From: Planomicrobium sp. YIM 101495
Lineage (GTDB): Bacteria; Bacillota; Bacilli; Bacillales_A; Planococcaceae
DNA: 64,000 nucleotides
Reading direction: 5' to 3'
Assembly (NCBI RefSeq): GCF_009707665.1
Contig: NZ_WLZW01000001.1
Span: 1,736,001-1,800,000 of the forward strand
Numbering within the stretch: the stretch's first letter is position 1; the number at the start of each line of letters is the position of its first letter. A program made the position numbers and the translations under genes. Of the stretch, positions 35,303 to 44,184 are shown piece after piece. The notes beneath the pieces were generated by a model. That model did no database searches. It was not told the origin of the DNA and worked only from the letters and a program-made list of their open reading frames with translations.

Positions 35303-36727
35303 TTATTGATATTGAATGATATCTGCGAAAATGACAAATGCTGCACCAATGACAAACCAGATTAAGATAAGCGGCCAGATGAACTTCAGCCATTTTTCGT
35401 ACGGTACACCGGCTGCAGCCAAGTACGCCATCAACGTAGTGCCTGTCGGGAAAATAAGATTCGTGAAGCCATCACCTAATTGGAATGCAAGGACGCCCGT
35501 TTGCCGGGTGATGCCCAATAAATCTCCAAGTGGCACAATCAAAGGCATCGTCGCAGCTGCTTGTCCCGATCCGGAGTTGATAAAGAAGTTGATGATGGTC
35601 TGTACGGTATACATACCTACCACTTGAATCGAGCCCGGCAGATTCGTGATTACGGAAGCAAGTCCATGAATCACCGTGTCGATGATCAAGCCATTCTCTA
35701 AAGCGACAGGAATCGCGCGTGCAATCCCCACAATCAATGCCCCAAGCGTAAATGCCTTGGCACCATTGACAAATTCTTCGGCGATCCGACTCGGACCCAT
35801 TTTGGCACATAGCCCGGCAACCACACCCATCGCTAGGAATAAGGCCGCAATGTCATTGATATACCATTCATGTTCTACGACTCCCCAGACCAACACCCCA
35901 AGTCCGCCGACAATTGTCAACATCACAAAATACTGGTGCAACTGGAATTTGGATGATTGCTTTAGCAACCCATCTGGCTGATGTGCTTTTTCCATATCTG
36001 CCACGACGCTTTTCGATGGATCCCTCTTGACCCGCCCTGCATAGCGGATAAGGAAAATGCTCGCTGCCACAAGCAGGACGACAAGGACGATGGCACGTAG
36101 CCACATGCCTGAGTAGATTGGAAGTCCCGCAATGCCTTGTGCAACACCGACATTGAACGGGTTCATCAGTCCAGCGATAAAGCCGCTGTAGACGCCGAGC
36201 AGCACCATCGATAAGCCGGTGATCGCGTCATAACCAAGTGACCGCGCAAGTGCGATTGCAAGAGGTACGAGCGCCATTCCTTCCACCGTCATTCCGATTG
36301 TAAAGCCCCCGATGGAAAACAGCGTCAGGAAAATCGGGATGATGAGGATTTCCCGGTTTCCGAGCAATGCCGTCACTTTGCGGATCACTGCGTCAAACAC
36401 GCCCGTAGCGGTGATGATCTGAAATGCTCCGCCGACAACAAAGATGAATAAAATAATATCCGCCGCTTCGTTCAGCCCAGTGATGAATAGGCCCGGTATT
36501 TCAAACAGGCCGATCGGATCCGCTTCGACAGTTTGATACGTCCCTTCCTGTACAAGCACGCGGCCCGTTTCAGGATCTTCCGCACGGTCGAATTCCCCTG
36601 CTGGAATCACGTATGTCATGACGACTGCTGCTAGTACGATGATGAATAGCAGAACAAACACATGTGGAATCTTGAAGAAGCGTGCCAACGTGCTCTTTTT
36701 CGTTTTCTCTGGTTTTTGCAATGGCAT
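35303..36727 (-). CDS. yfcC: YfcC-family (DcuC superfamily) membrane transporter
   Basis: 474-residue secondary carrier with about 12-13 helices and two re-entrant loops. Family features are IPHVFVLLFIIVLAAVVMTY at the first helix, SGQAAATMPLIVPLGDL and FTNLIFPTGTTLMAYLAAAGV. YfcC proteins are related to C4-dicarboxylate (DcuC) and basic amino-acid carriers; substrate unproven. It leads the operon, and with ggt downstream, import of a gamma-glutamyl compound or peptide is a reasonable guess. Divergent LysR gene 115 bases away. Confidence 0.88.
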   Translation of the reverse strand: MPLQKPEKTKKSTLARFFKIPHVFVLLFIIVLAAVVMTYVIPAGEFDRAEDPETGRVLVQEGTYQTVEADPIGLFEIPGLFITGLNEAADIILFIFVVGGAFQIITATGVFDAVIRKVTALLGNREILIIPIFLTLFSIGGFTIGMTVEGMALVPLAIALARSLGYDAITGLSMVLLGVYSGFIAGLMNPFNVGVAQGIAGLPIYSGMWLRAIVLVVLLVAASIFLIRYAGRVKRDPSKSVVADMEKAHQPDGLLKQSSKFQLHQYFVMLTIVGGLGVLVWGVVEHEWYINDIAALFLAMGVVAGLCAKMGPSRIAEEFVNGAKAFTLGALIVGIARAIPVALENGLIIDTVIHGLASVITNLPGSIQVVGMYTVQTIINFFINSGSGQAAATMPLIVPLGDLLGITRQTGVLAFQLGDGFTNLIFPTGTTLMAYLAAAGVPYEKWLKFIWPLILIWFVIGAAFVIFADIIQYQ

Positions 36728-36760
36728 TCCTCTTCCCTTTCTCTTTATATGAGTGATTTA

Positions 36761-36793
36761 AATTTTACAAAATTCTTTAAGTTAAGTAAAATT
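36761..36793. promoter_or_regulatory. Inverted repeat in the yfcC-lysR divergent region
   Basis: Eight-base arms AATTTTAC (36761-36768) and GTAAAATT (36786-36793) in an AT-rich divergent promoter region. A plausible LysR-type operator. Confidence 0.45.
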
Positions 36794-36842
36794 AATTATA
36801 TTAAATGATACGATTAATAAAACTCATAAAGGTGGGAATGAC

Positions 36843-37781
36843 ATGGATCATAAATTAGAAATTTTTGTAACGACTGCCGAACAGAAAAGCTTCACCCGGG
36901 CCGCTGAACTCATGCACTTGACCCCGTCCGCTGTCAGTCTCAGCATCAAAGCGCTCGAGAAGAAGCTGGAAGTCAAACTGTTTGAACGGACGAATAAATT
37001 CGTTCAACTGACGACTGCGGGTCAAGCTGTTTTTTCTCATGCCAAAGAAATCCTCTTGAAATATGACTCGATGAAAACTGCTATCGCCGAGCTCGAACCA
37101 GCTACCAACATGCCTGTGTCCATCGGTGCTGCCTATACGTTTGGCGAATATTTCCTACCTGGCATCATCTACGCCTTCAGTAAGCGCTATCCCGGGATCA
37201 CCCCGGATATTGTCATCCAAAACTCCAAATCGATTGCAGAAGGCGTGCATAAGCAAGAACTCGATATCGGCTTCATCGTCGAAGGCGAAGTCGGCGATTT
37301 GGACGTCGATATCCACCTTTACACTGAAGAGGAAATGGTCCTTGTCGCACCGCCGAATCACCCGCTCGTGAAAAATTCACAAGTCGACCGACAATTACTG
37401 GAGGCGGAAACGTGGATCATCCGGGAAGAAGGCTCCGGCACACGCGAGGTGACGGACAAATTATTCGCCCAGCTCGGCATCCGGCCGAAACGGATCATGA
37501 GCTTCGGAAGTTCACAGACCATCAAATCTTCCGTCGCGCTCGGCCTTGGCGTCTCCTACTTATCGGAATCCACGGTGCGGGCCGAAACACTCGATGGGAC
37601 GTTAAGTGCTATCCGACTGGAGGATTATCCGAATAAGAGCCGATTCCACGCTGTCACGCACCAGTCCAAGTTCCACTCGCCTTCCGCACAGCTTTTCAAG
37701 GAATTCCTCGACTCTTATGCATTGTCCGGAAGAGCTTCCGTGCAGGCGAAAAAGACCGTGAAGAACATCACCGGCAATTGA
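36843..37781 (+). CDS. LysR-family transcriptional regulator
   Basis: 312 residues: N-terminal winged helix (1-60; SFTRAAELMHLTPSAVSLSIKALEKKL) and a C-terminal periplasmic-binding-like effector domain (90-300) with the phosphate/anion-type loop EGSGTREV, as in CysL/CysB-like members. AAAGGTGGG precedes ATG 36843. Divergent from the yfcC-ggt-chrA operon, which it very probably controls. Confidence 0.9.
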   Translation: MDHKLEIFVTTAEQKSFTRAAELMHLTPSAVSLSIKALEKKLEVKLFERTNKFVQLTTAGQAVFSHAKEILLKYDSMKTAIAELEPATNMPVSIGAAYTFGEYFLPGIIYAFSKRYPGITPDIVIQNSKSIAEGVHKQELDIGFIVEGEVGDLDVDIHLYTEEEMVLVAPPNHPLVKNSQVDRQLLEAETWIIREEGSGTREVTDKLFAQLGIRPKRIMSFGSSQTIKSSVALGLGVSYLSESTVRAETLDGTLSAIRLEDYPNKSRFHAVTHQSKFHSPSAQLFKEFLDSYALSGRASVQAKKTVKNITGN

Positions 37782-37803
37782 TTGCAGCAAAGTTTTTCAT
37801 ATA

Positions 37804-37845
37804 AAAAGAATCCTGCCGAAGGCGAAAGCCCGGCAGGATTCTTTC
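37804..37845. terminator. Bidirectional terminator between lysR and pabBC
   Basis: 14-base arms 37805-37818 and 37831-37844, perfectly complementary, A/T flanked. Confidence 0.9.
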
Positions 37846-37847
37846 AT

Positions 37848-39584
37848 TCACTCTAATTGAACTTTCACCCAACCACGGACCCCGTTGATGAGCCAAAAAG
37901 CATCGAAGTCTGAAAGCTCGGCTTTTAGGATGACCCGTTCACGCAGCCTTCCCTCGCTTAGCAATTGCTCGCGCATCACGCCAGCTAAAACACCGCAGTC
38001 GATCGGCGGCGTATAAAATTCCCCGTCTTTTTCTGCGACGAAATTCCCGATTGTAAACTCGGTCGCTTCCCCTTTTTCGTTCCAGAGGAGCGGTGAGAAA
38101 TTCCCAGCAGGCTGCCGTGCTTCTTCCCGCTCGTACATTCCTCGGTGTGTCGTTTTGTGGAACAGGAATGGATTCCGGCTATCGACCGGTTCCAAAGCTA
38201 GCGAACAATGGACCGGTCCAGTAATTGGTACTATTTCGTCCGCTTGCACTTCGATGTCTCCGGAACGACTCAACAAAAGACGCACTTTGAACGTTCCAGA
38301 AGGATGTTTTTTTGCAACTTTCTCCAGTTCCTTCATGATTCCCTCGTTATTTCCCGGGAAATGAACGTATTCCGCAGAACGTTTGAGCCGCTCCAAATGC
38401 CGGTGTATCAAAGGATACGTCCCATCTTTCAGTTTCAACGACTCCAGCAACCGAAATTCCGGTCGTTTCGCCTTCAATATTTCCGCTTTCGTCATCAGCT
38501 CTTCAAATTCACCTTCCGAAGTCGAATCCCATGTCACACCACCACCGACACCGTATTGCGCCGTCCCTTTCTCCTGGTCGATGATGACTGTCCGGATCGG
38601 CACATTGAACACCGCGTCTTTTTCGGGTGTAATAAAGCCGATTGCCCCACAATATACTTCCCGCGGCGACCGCTCCAGCTCATGGATGAACTTCATCGTG
38701 CTGATTTTCGGCGCCCCTGTAATGGAACCACACGGGAAAAGTGCCTGAAACCAATCGAAAATTGTCTTGTCTTTTGCAACTTCCGCTTCCACAGTCGACG
38801 TCAGTTGGTGTACGGTCGGATATTTTTCCGTTTCGAACAATTTGGGCACGCGCACTGTTCCATCTTCAGCCAGCCGGCTCATGTCATTGCGCAGCAAATC
38901 GACGATCATCAAGTTCTCCGCCCGTTCTTTTGGTGACGTGACCAGCTTGCGAATCTGCTCGAGGTCTTCTTCCAGCGTCCGTCCCCGCGCTGCAGTCCCT
39001 TTCATCGGCTTCGCCGTCAATACGCCTCCGTCCAGCCGGAAAAATAATTCCGGAGAAGCAGAGAGAATCTGCGTATCTCCTAGATCCAGATAAGCACTGA
39101 AGTCTGCCTGCTGATTCCGCGCGAGCTGCTGCCAGAACGAGCGGGCACTCCCTTTGAACTCGGTATGCATGCGCTCCGTGTAGTTCACTTGGTACGTCTC
39201 GCCTTCTTCGATTGCCTGCTTGATGCGCCGAATTCCATTGGCATAATGGCCGGGCGGCGAATCAAGTTGCCATTCCGATGTTTCATACGCTTCCTCGGTG
39301 AACGCATCCGGCGTTTCCGGCGCATTGAAAATACCGAACCAAGCGAGGGGGAGCGATGGATTCTCATGGACAGCCATCACAGAGTGAAATGCCGGTGCCG
39401 CTTCGTAGGAAAGAAAACCGGCTGCGTAATAGCCTTCATTTACAGCTTTCTCGACTTCTTCGAGGAGAGGTCTGACCTCTCCCGTTTCATGCGCTTCCAA
39501 GATGCGGACCGGACGTCGAAACAGCTTCGGTTCGATGTTCCCGTCTTTTGACGCAAATTCAAAGATCAACTGCGGTGCTGTCAT
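37848..39584 (-). CDS. pabB: Aminodeoxychorismate synthase component I fused to 4-amino-4-deoxychorismate lyase
   Basis: 578-residue bifunctional folate enzyme. Residues 1-350 are a chorismate-binding PabB domain with TAKPMKGTAARG, FPCGSITGAPKISTM and GVGGGVTWDS. The C-terminal 200 residues are a fold-type IV PLP lyase (PabC), ending with the NGVRGWVKVQL tail. With PabA it converts chorismate to ADC and the lyase part releases p-aminobenzoate. ATG 39584 has GAGGAGGG and overlaps pabA by 26 bases. The frame also contains an exact Noc-binding palindrome at 38349-38362. Confidence 0.92.
   Translation of the reverse strand: MTAPQLIFEFASKDGNIEPKLFRRPVRILEAHETGEVRPLLEEVEKAVNEGYYAAGFLSYEAAPAFHSVMAVHENPSLPLAWFGIFNAPETPDAFTEEAYETSEWQLDSPPGHYANGIRRIKQAIEEGETYQVNYTERMHTEFKGSARSFWQQLARNQQADFSAYLDLGDTQILSASPELFFRLDGGVLTAKPMKGTAARGRTLEEDLEQIRKLVTSPKERAENLMIVDLLRNDMSRLAEDGTVRVPKLFETEKYPTVHQLTSTVEAEVAKDKTIFDWFQALFPCGSITGAPKISTMKFIHELERSPREVYCGAIGFITPEKDAVFNVPIRTVIIDQEKGTAQYGVGGGVTWDSTSEGEFEELMTKAEILKAKRPEFRLLESLKLKDGTYPLIHRHLERLKRSAEYVHFPGNNEGIMKELEKVAKKHPSGTFKVRLLLSRSGDIEVQADEIVPITGPVHCSLALEPVDSRNPFLFHKTTHRGMYEREEARQPAGNFSPLLWNEKGEATEFTIGNFVAEKDGEFYTPPIDCGVLAGVMREQLLSEGRLRERVILKAELSDFDAFWLINGVRGWVKVQLE
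38349..38362. other. Noc-binding sequence (exact 14-base palindrome) inside pabBC
   Basis: ATTTCCCGGGAAAT, identical to the B. subtilis Noc (nucleoid occlusion) consensus site. It lies within the lyase part of the coding sequence. The odds of an exact match in 64 kb by chance are very low. Confidence 0.7.
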
Positions 39585-40173
39585 GTCGTTCCCTCCTCTT
39601 CCACGCTTTCGCTTGTTCATATGCATTTTGCAGCATTGCAAATCCTTCTTCTGTGGCGATCGATTCCGGGTGGAACTGGATGCCATTGACCGGAAGCTCT
39701 TTGTGACGGACTCCCATCACTTCTCCTTCATTTGTTTGCGCAGTAACGAGGAGAACCTCCGGCAGTGAAGCACGTTCCGCGACGAGCGAATGGTAGCGTG
39801 CGACAGGCGTCGTTGTCGAAATGCCTGCGAACAGCCCGTTCCCTTCATGTGTGATCTCGAATACTTTCCCGTGCACCGGCTGATCGCCCTTGATCACACG
39901 CCCCCCGAAATGCTCGACGATCACTTGGTGCCCGAGACAGACGCCGAGCACTGGAAATTCATCACTCAGCTCGCGTAATACTGCCCGTGCTGTGCCGTCT
40001 GCCGGCGGATGACCAGGTCCCGGCGACAAGACGATCAGCTCGGGATCGAGTTTTCGGATCTGTTCGGTTGTGATGGCACCGGATTGGTAAACAGCCATCT
40101 GTTCATCGAAACGCCGGAAATAATGCACTAAATTATAGGTGAATGAATCTTCGTGATCGATGACGATGATCAT
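39559..40173 (-). CDS. pabA: Aminodeoxychorismate/anthranilate synthase component II (glutamine amidotransferase)
   Basis: 204-residue class I amidotransferase supplying ammonia from glutamine to PabB. Catalytic Cys79 in GVCLGHQ, His168 and Glu170 in QFHPES, and the oxyanion loop SPGPGHP at 50-56. Its 3' end overlaps pabBC by 26 bases. In many Bacillales PabA also serves anthranilate synthase (TrpG role); no trp genes are here, so that dual use cannot be judged. Confidence 0.93.
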   Translation of the reverse strand: MIIVIDHEDSFTYNLVHYFRRFDEQMAVYQSGAITTEQIRKLDPELIVLSPGPGHPPADGTARAVLRELSDEFPVLGVCLGHQVIVEHFGGRVIKGDQPVHGKVFEITHEGNGLFAGISTTTPVARYHSLVAERASLPEVLLVTAQTNEGEVMGVRHKELPVNGIQFHPESIATEEGFAMLQNAYEQAKAWKRRERHDSTAVDL

Positions 40174-40240
40174 AGCGGTCCTACTTTCTATGTTTTGCTG
40201 CTTTCATTATACAGTGCAATGCCGCTCCGATTAAAGCAGC

Positions 40241-40270
40241 AAAAAAGCCCACCCGATGTGGGAAGGCTTT
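40241..40270 (-). terminator. Terminator of the DUF2812 gene
   Basis: CCCAC/GTGGG stem extended by AGCC/GGCT, with T6 following on the minus strand. Confidence 0.6.
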
Positions 40271-40292
40271 CGATTTGGGCAATACTGCTTCA

Positions 40293-41423
40293 TCACAGCA
40301 GCACTGCACGTTTCACGCGGAAATAATAGAACCATATTCTCAAAACGAATGAAAGGAAGACCAAGAATGCAAAGGCTTGGATTCCAGCGGACCAGCTCAC
40401 TCCTCCATACCTCATTACGGAATTAAGATTGAACAAATAAATCAAGACCATTGGAGCAAACAATACACTATACATAAGCGCAAGCCGTTTTGCCTGCCGT
40501 TTTTTCGTCGCCAGATCACTGAAAAATACCGGCCGCTCTTCCCCTTCTATCCACTCCTTGCGCCAAAGCACCCACTTGTCCAAACCCGATAAAGAATTGA
40601 AAACTGGCTCCCAGCCCGCTTCGCGGTGAAGGGAGAAGTAACTTTCAGGTGGATTGCTCTGGTGATCCGCGTGGTAGCAATATTTCCGGGGTGAGCTTTC
40701 CACGAAAGAGAACATGGATCCGATTTTATTGACATACGTCAAATGAAGGCCTTTTTGCTCCTGTGATTCGAGCCACTCTTCGAGACGATCCGGCGCATAC
40801 ATCCAGCCCACTTTCAGCCGCTTCACCATTTTTCTTGGCGGATGCCCTTGTTGCAGTGGTACATCGAGTGGCGGTTTCTCCATCGCGGCATTCGCCTTTT
40901 TAATCTTGACGATGGAGTAGATGCCGAGGATGAGCGTCAGGATCACTACGCCTAAAAGGGTATACGTAACAGCCCACAATGGACTCGGTTCGACATTCAA
41001 GGAGCCGTCTTGCATGAATGAAGACAACACCATGGAGGCGTTCGCCAGCAGCATGCCGCCAAAATAGAAGACGAGACTGAAAAAGACCAGCATGACGAAA
41101 CGGTTGTGGCGGATGAGTCCTTCGCGTGATGGCTTCAGATGGATTGTCTCCACTTCTCGCCTGTTTACCGCGATTTGCCAAGGACCCGTTGTCACTCCTT
41201 CTTCCCACCCTTCTTCCTTTAAAGAAGAAGGCAGTTGTTTGCCTTTGTTCTTATTGAAAGCGATGCGGTACACCAGCTCCTCCGCTCCGCCTTCTTCAAA
41301 GCGGAACTGCCGTGTCCAGCGGTTCAGCCCGCTCAGCTTCCATCCTTGCTGCGCATTTTCTGTCAGCCATTGCTCCGTTTTCTCTGCATCATAACTCCAG
41401 AACAGCCGGCGCTTTTTCATCAT
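40293..41423 (-). CDS. DUF2812-domain membrane protein (two copies of the domain)
   Basis: 376 residues with an internal duplication. Each half begins with a DUF2812 unit, seen as EQWLTENAQQGWKLSGLN (near 17) and EEWLESQEQKGLHLTYVN (near 214), followed by a pair of membrane helices (about 110-175 and 315-370). Function unknown. In Firmicutes DUF2812 genes are regularly paired with PadR regulators, as here; the start codon overlaps the padR stop, so the two are one unit. Confidence 0.85.
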   Translation of the reverse strand: MMKKRRLFWSYDAEKTEQWLTENAQQGWKLSGLNRWTRQFRFEEGGAEELVYRIAFNKNKGKQLPSSLKEEGWEEGVTTGPWQIAVNRREVETIHLKPSREGLIRHNRFVMLVFFSLVFYFGGMLLANASMVLSSFMQDGSLNVEPSPLWAVTYTLLGVVILTLILGIYSIVKIKKANAAMEKPPLDVPLQQGHPPRKMVKRLKVGWMYAPDRLEEWLESQEQKGLHLTYVNKIGSMFSFVESSPRKYCYHADHQSNPPESYFSLHREAGWEPVFNSLSGLDKWVLWRKEWIEGEERPVFFSDLATKKRQAKRLALMYSVLFAPMVLIYLFNLNSVMRYGGVSWSAGIQAFAFLVFLSFVLRIWFYYFRVKRAVLL

Positions 41424-41749
41424 CGGAATTCCCCTCCGTATTTCAGCATGTTCGCATGCAATTCCTCGAGTCTTTCCATCTCTGCACGCATCAAGTATTT
41501 CCCGGCATCCGTGATTTCATAGACGGTTTTTCGCTCGACATCAGCAAACACCGTAATCATGTCATCTTTCTGCATTTTCCCCAATGTGCCGTAAATCGTG
41601 CCGGACCCCAACCGCAAGCGCCCGCCCGAAATCTCTTCAACGTGCTTGATGATGCCGTAACCGTGCCGCGGCTCAGCTAGCGCCAATAAAATATAGAAGG
41701 CGGTTTCCGTCATCGGTATGTATTTTTTTAACAGTTTCTTGTTATCCAT
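41420..41749 (-). CDS. PadR-family transcriptional regulator
   Basis: 109-residue winged-helix repressor with the PadR core TETAFYILLALAEPRHGYGI and GGRLRLGSGTIYGTLGKMQK, and a short C-terminal dimerisation helix. ATG 41749 is nine bases from AGAGGTG; a GTG at 41761 is possible. It probably represses its own transcript, which includes the DUF2812 membrane protein, in response to an unknown membrane or ligand signal. Confidence 0.88.
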   Translation of the reverse strand: MDNKKLLKKYIPMTETAFYILLALAEPRHGYGIIKHVEEISGGRLRLGSGTIYGTLGKMQKDDMITVFADVERKTVYEITDAGKYLMRAEMERLEELHANMLKYGGEFR

Positions 41750-41914
41750 CGTCACGTTCACCTCTTCTATGTCACACCTCGACTATATCACGATGCGACA
41801 TACAGGGCAATCCATTTTCACCTTTTCGTCATATTTAATCTTGTCGGAAAGAAGGAATCGGCCGGACCAAGGACGAATTAATACATCAGGAGCAAGAAGA
41901 GGAGGTACAAATTA

Positions 41915-42367
41915 ATGATGAATTACACAACAATCATGGCTGCAGTGGATGGTTCGTCCCAAGCGGAATTTGCTTTCCAGAAAGCGGCACACATCGCAGC
42001 ACGCAACGACGCAGCATTGTACTTAGTGAATATTATTGATAACCGCTCATTCGGATCGATTGAAGCATACGGGAAACAATTTGCTGATGATTCCAGACGG
42101 AAGTCGGAAGAGCTGATGGGCCGTTATGAAGGCGAAGCGAAAGCAATTGGCGTAAAAGATGTACACATCTTGATTGAATTCGGCGCTGCCAAAAGCATGA
42201 TTCCTGGCGAGCTCGCTGACCGACTGGGTGCCGACTTGATCATTTGCGGTGCGACTGGCACGAATGCAGCTGAACGATTTGTTCTCGGGAGCGTTTCCGA
42301 ACGGATTGTCCGCAATGCAAAATGTGATGTGCTCGTTGTCCGTCCTTCCGAAGAGATGAAAGCGTGA
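41915..42367 (+). CDS. Universal stress protein (UspA family)
   Basis: 150-residue single-domain Usp with a Rossmann-like fold. Start MAAVDGSSQAEFAFQKA and the C-terminal ATP-binding signature GATGTNAAERFVLGSVSERI, followed by NAKCDVLVVRP. ATP-binding type by motif. AGGAGG lies nine bases before ATG 41915. Monocistronic and ended by a strong terminator. I found no sigma-B promoter in front. Confidence 0.93.
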   Translation: MMNYTTIMAAVDGSSQAEFAFQKAAHIAARNDAALYLVNIIDNRSFGSIEAYGKQFADDSRRKSEELMGRYEGEAKAIGVKDVHILIEFGAAKSMIPGELADRLGADLIICGATGTNAAERFVLGSVSERIVRNAKCDVLVVRPSEEMKA

Positions 42368-42377
42368 TTTAACGCAT

Positions 42378-42415
42378 AAAAAAGCGGAGAAATCGATTTG
42401 ATTTCTCCGCTTTTT
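42378..42415. terminator. Bidirectional terminator between usp and panB
   Basis: GCGGAGAAATC/GATTTCTCCGC arms with A6 and T5 flanks. Confidence 0.9.
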
Positions 42416-42426
42416 CATTTCCACGC

Positions 42427-43260
42427 TTAGTTCCCGCCATACAATTGCTTCAATTCTTCTTCCTTCATCGTAAAACGATGTTCTTCCGCCGGGAAAGCAC
42501 CCGATTTCACTTCTTCCACATAAGCCTTCAGCCCCTTTTCCATCGCTTCGCCCGTCTCTGTATAAGAACGGACAAATTTCGGCAAATGATGTGAGCCATA
42601 TTTCAACAAGTCGTGGTAGACAAGCACTTGGCCATCTGTCTCCGCTCCTGCACCGATGCCGATGACCGGAATCGTGACCGCCTCCGTCACACGCTTCGCC
42701 AGCTGGTACGGGATGCATTCCAGCACCACCATGCAGGCACCTGCCGCTTCGCACGCCTTTGCATCTTCAATCAACTTCTGGGCAGCGTCTGCCGTCTTCC
42801 CTTGTACTTTATAGCCTCCGAGCACACCCGAAACTTGCGGTAAGAGCCCGAGATGACCGACGACCGGAATGCCGGTCCGTGTCAGTAAGCGGGTTACGTG
42901 CTCCACCTCATCCGCTCCTTCCAGCTTCAACGCGTTAGCGCCGGTCTCTTGAAAAATCCGTAAAGCATTCCCGAGAACACGATCGTCGCTTCCTTGGAAA
43001 GAACCGAACGGCATGTCGACGACCAGGAAGGTATTCTGTGCCCCGCGGCGTGCCGCTTTTCCGTGATGGATCATGTCTTCCACCGTGACGTGCACAGTCG
43101 AGTCATAGCCGAGCACGACCATGCCGAGTGAATCCCCGACAAGCAGGACGTCCATACCTGCCTGCTCTGCGAGTTTCGCAGACGGATAGTCGTACGCTGT
43201 CACCATGGCGATTTTTTCTCCTTGTTCTTTCATCTTGCGGAATGTTGCGGTTGTCTTCAT
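42427..43260 (-). CDS. panB: 3-methyl-2-oxobutanoate hydroxymethyltransferase
   Basis: Pantothenate-pathway enzyme transferring a hydroxymethyl group from 5,10-methylene-THF to alpha-ketoisovalerate. 277 residues with [16 protein letters not shown] (Mg-binding Asp region), catalytic GHLGLLPQ and [15 protein letters not shown]. The usual panC-panD partners are not adjacent here. AAGGAGAGGG precedes ATG 43260. A small divergent frame begins 32 bases away. Confidence 0.95.
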   Translation of the reverse strand: MKTTATFRKMKEQGEKIAMVTAYDYPSAKLAEQAGMDVLLVGDSLGMVVLGYDSTVHVTVEDMIHHGKAARRGAQNTFLVVDMPFGSFQGSDDRVLGNALRIFQETGANALKLEGADEVEHVTRLLTRTGIPVVGHLGLLPQVSGVLGGYKVQGKTADAAQKLIEDAKACEAAGACMVVLECIPYQLAKRVTEAVTIPVIGIGAGAETDGQVLVYHDLLKYGSHHLPKFVRSYTETGEAMEKGLKAYVEEVKSGAFPAEEHRFTMKEEELKQLYGGN

Positions 43261-43292
43261 TTTTTCCCTCTCCTTTTCAAGGAGTCCACCTT

Positions 43293-43454
43293 ATGCGAAA
43301 AGCCTTTCTAGTCCGTTACAGGACAGAAAGGCAGGATTTTGAATGCACGGTTTCCTCCGTCCCTGTCTTCGTTGATCAAGGCAGACTTTTCTTTTTTCAA
43401 TGGATGATTAAGCAGGTGCAGCTCCAGATCAGATACCGCCCGTATCCACTATAG
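43293..43454 (+). CDS. Possible 53-residue protein divergent from panB
   Basis: ATG 43293 with AAGGAG at eight bases, an excellent ribosome site, followed by 53 codons (MRKAFLVRYRTERQDFEC...). Rich in aromatic and basic residues. No family recognised. The space to panB is too short for separate promoters on both strands, so either transcription starts inside panB or this is only the panB leader region with a chance frame. Confidence 0.35.
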   Translation: MRKAFLVRYRTERQDFECTVSSVPVFVDQGRLFFFQWMIKQVQLQIRYRPYPL

Positions 43455-43612
43455 CAAATCCGCTAATAGTCTGACAACTAGCCGACATGCTTTCGTCATA
43501 TTGCTGCCCCGATTCCGCTTAAATCGAAGCAATTCCTCACAAAGCGAAGTTTGTCCTAGTATAATGAAAACAGATGATCCACACAGAAAAAATTGATGCA
43601 GGAGGCTTTTTC
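43455..43612. other. Intergenic region before the thioredoxin-like gene
   Basis: No gene seen. A TATAAT at 43560-43565 ahead of the downstream start is a likely -10 element. Confidence 0.4.
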
Positions 43613-44137
43613 ATGAAAAAAATTCTCATTCCAGCACTTCTTCTTTTGATGATTGGTTGGGCTGGTTATACTTTCCTTTTCACAGCTGATGAAGAGCACG
43701 TCGCTCAGGAAGGCACTGGGTTAAAAGTTGGTGACGTCGCACCGGACTTCGAATTAACTACGCTTTCCGGTGAAGCTGTGAAGCTAGAGGATTACCGCGG
43801 CAAGCGCGTATTCGTTAACTTCTGGGCGACTTGGTGTCCCCCTTGCCGCGAAGAAATGCCAGATATGCAAAAGCTATATGATGGAACGGATGTTGAAATT
43901 CTCGCAGTTAATATGACTGCTTCCGAAAACAGCGAAGCTGGCGTTTCGAAATTTATCGACGACAATAGCTTCTCCTTTCCGGTTCCTGTCGATCCGGAAG
44001 GCCATGTGACAGATTTGTATGAAGTGCGTGCCTATCCGACATCTTACTTAATTGATTCCGAAGGCCGCATCGCCCATATTGCACTCGGTGCTATGGATTA
44101 TGAGCGAATGCTGGACGAAACGGAAAAAATGCAGTGA
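43613..44137 (+). CDS. Membrane-anchored thioredoxin-like protein (ResA/TlpA type)
   Basis: 174 residues with an uncleaved N-terminal membrane anchor (residues 4-23) and an extracytoplasmic thioredoxin fold with active site Cys75-Pro-Pro-Cys78 (WATWCPPCREEMP), cis-proline at AYPTSYLI. Proteins of this kind reduce apocytochrome c or other exported thiols. GCAGGAGG precedes ATG 43613. The absence of resBC/ccd neighbours leaves the partner unknown; it is equally like the stand-alone StoA/YneN group. Confidence 0.88.
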   Translation: MKKILIPALLLLMIGWAGYTFLFTADEEHVAQEGTGLKVGDVAPDFELTTLSGEAVKLEDYRGKRVFVNFWATWCPPCREEMPDMQKLYDGTDVEILAVNMTASENSEAGVSKFIDDNSFSFPVPVDPEGHVTDLYEVRAYPTSYLIDSEGRIAHIALGAMDYERMLDETEKMQ

Positions 44138-44142
44138 ACATG

Positions 44143-44180
44143 AAAAGTCCCCGATGCCTTTTGAGCATCGGGGACTTTTT
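44143..44180. terminator. Bidirectional terminator
   Basis: 15-base perfect arms (44143-44157 and 44165-44179) between convergent genes. Confidence 0.9.
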
Positions 44181-44184
44181 TCCT

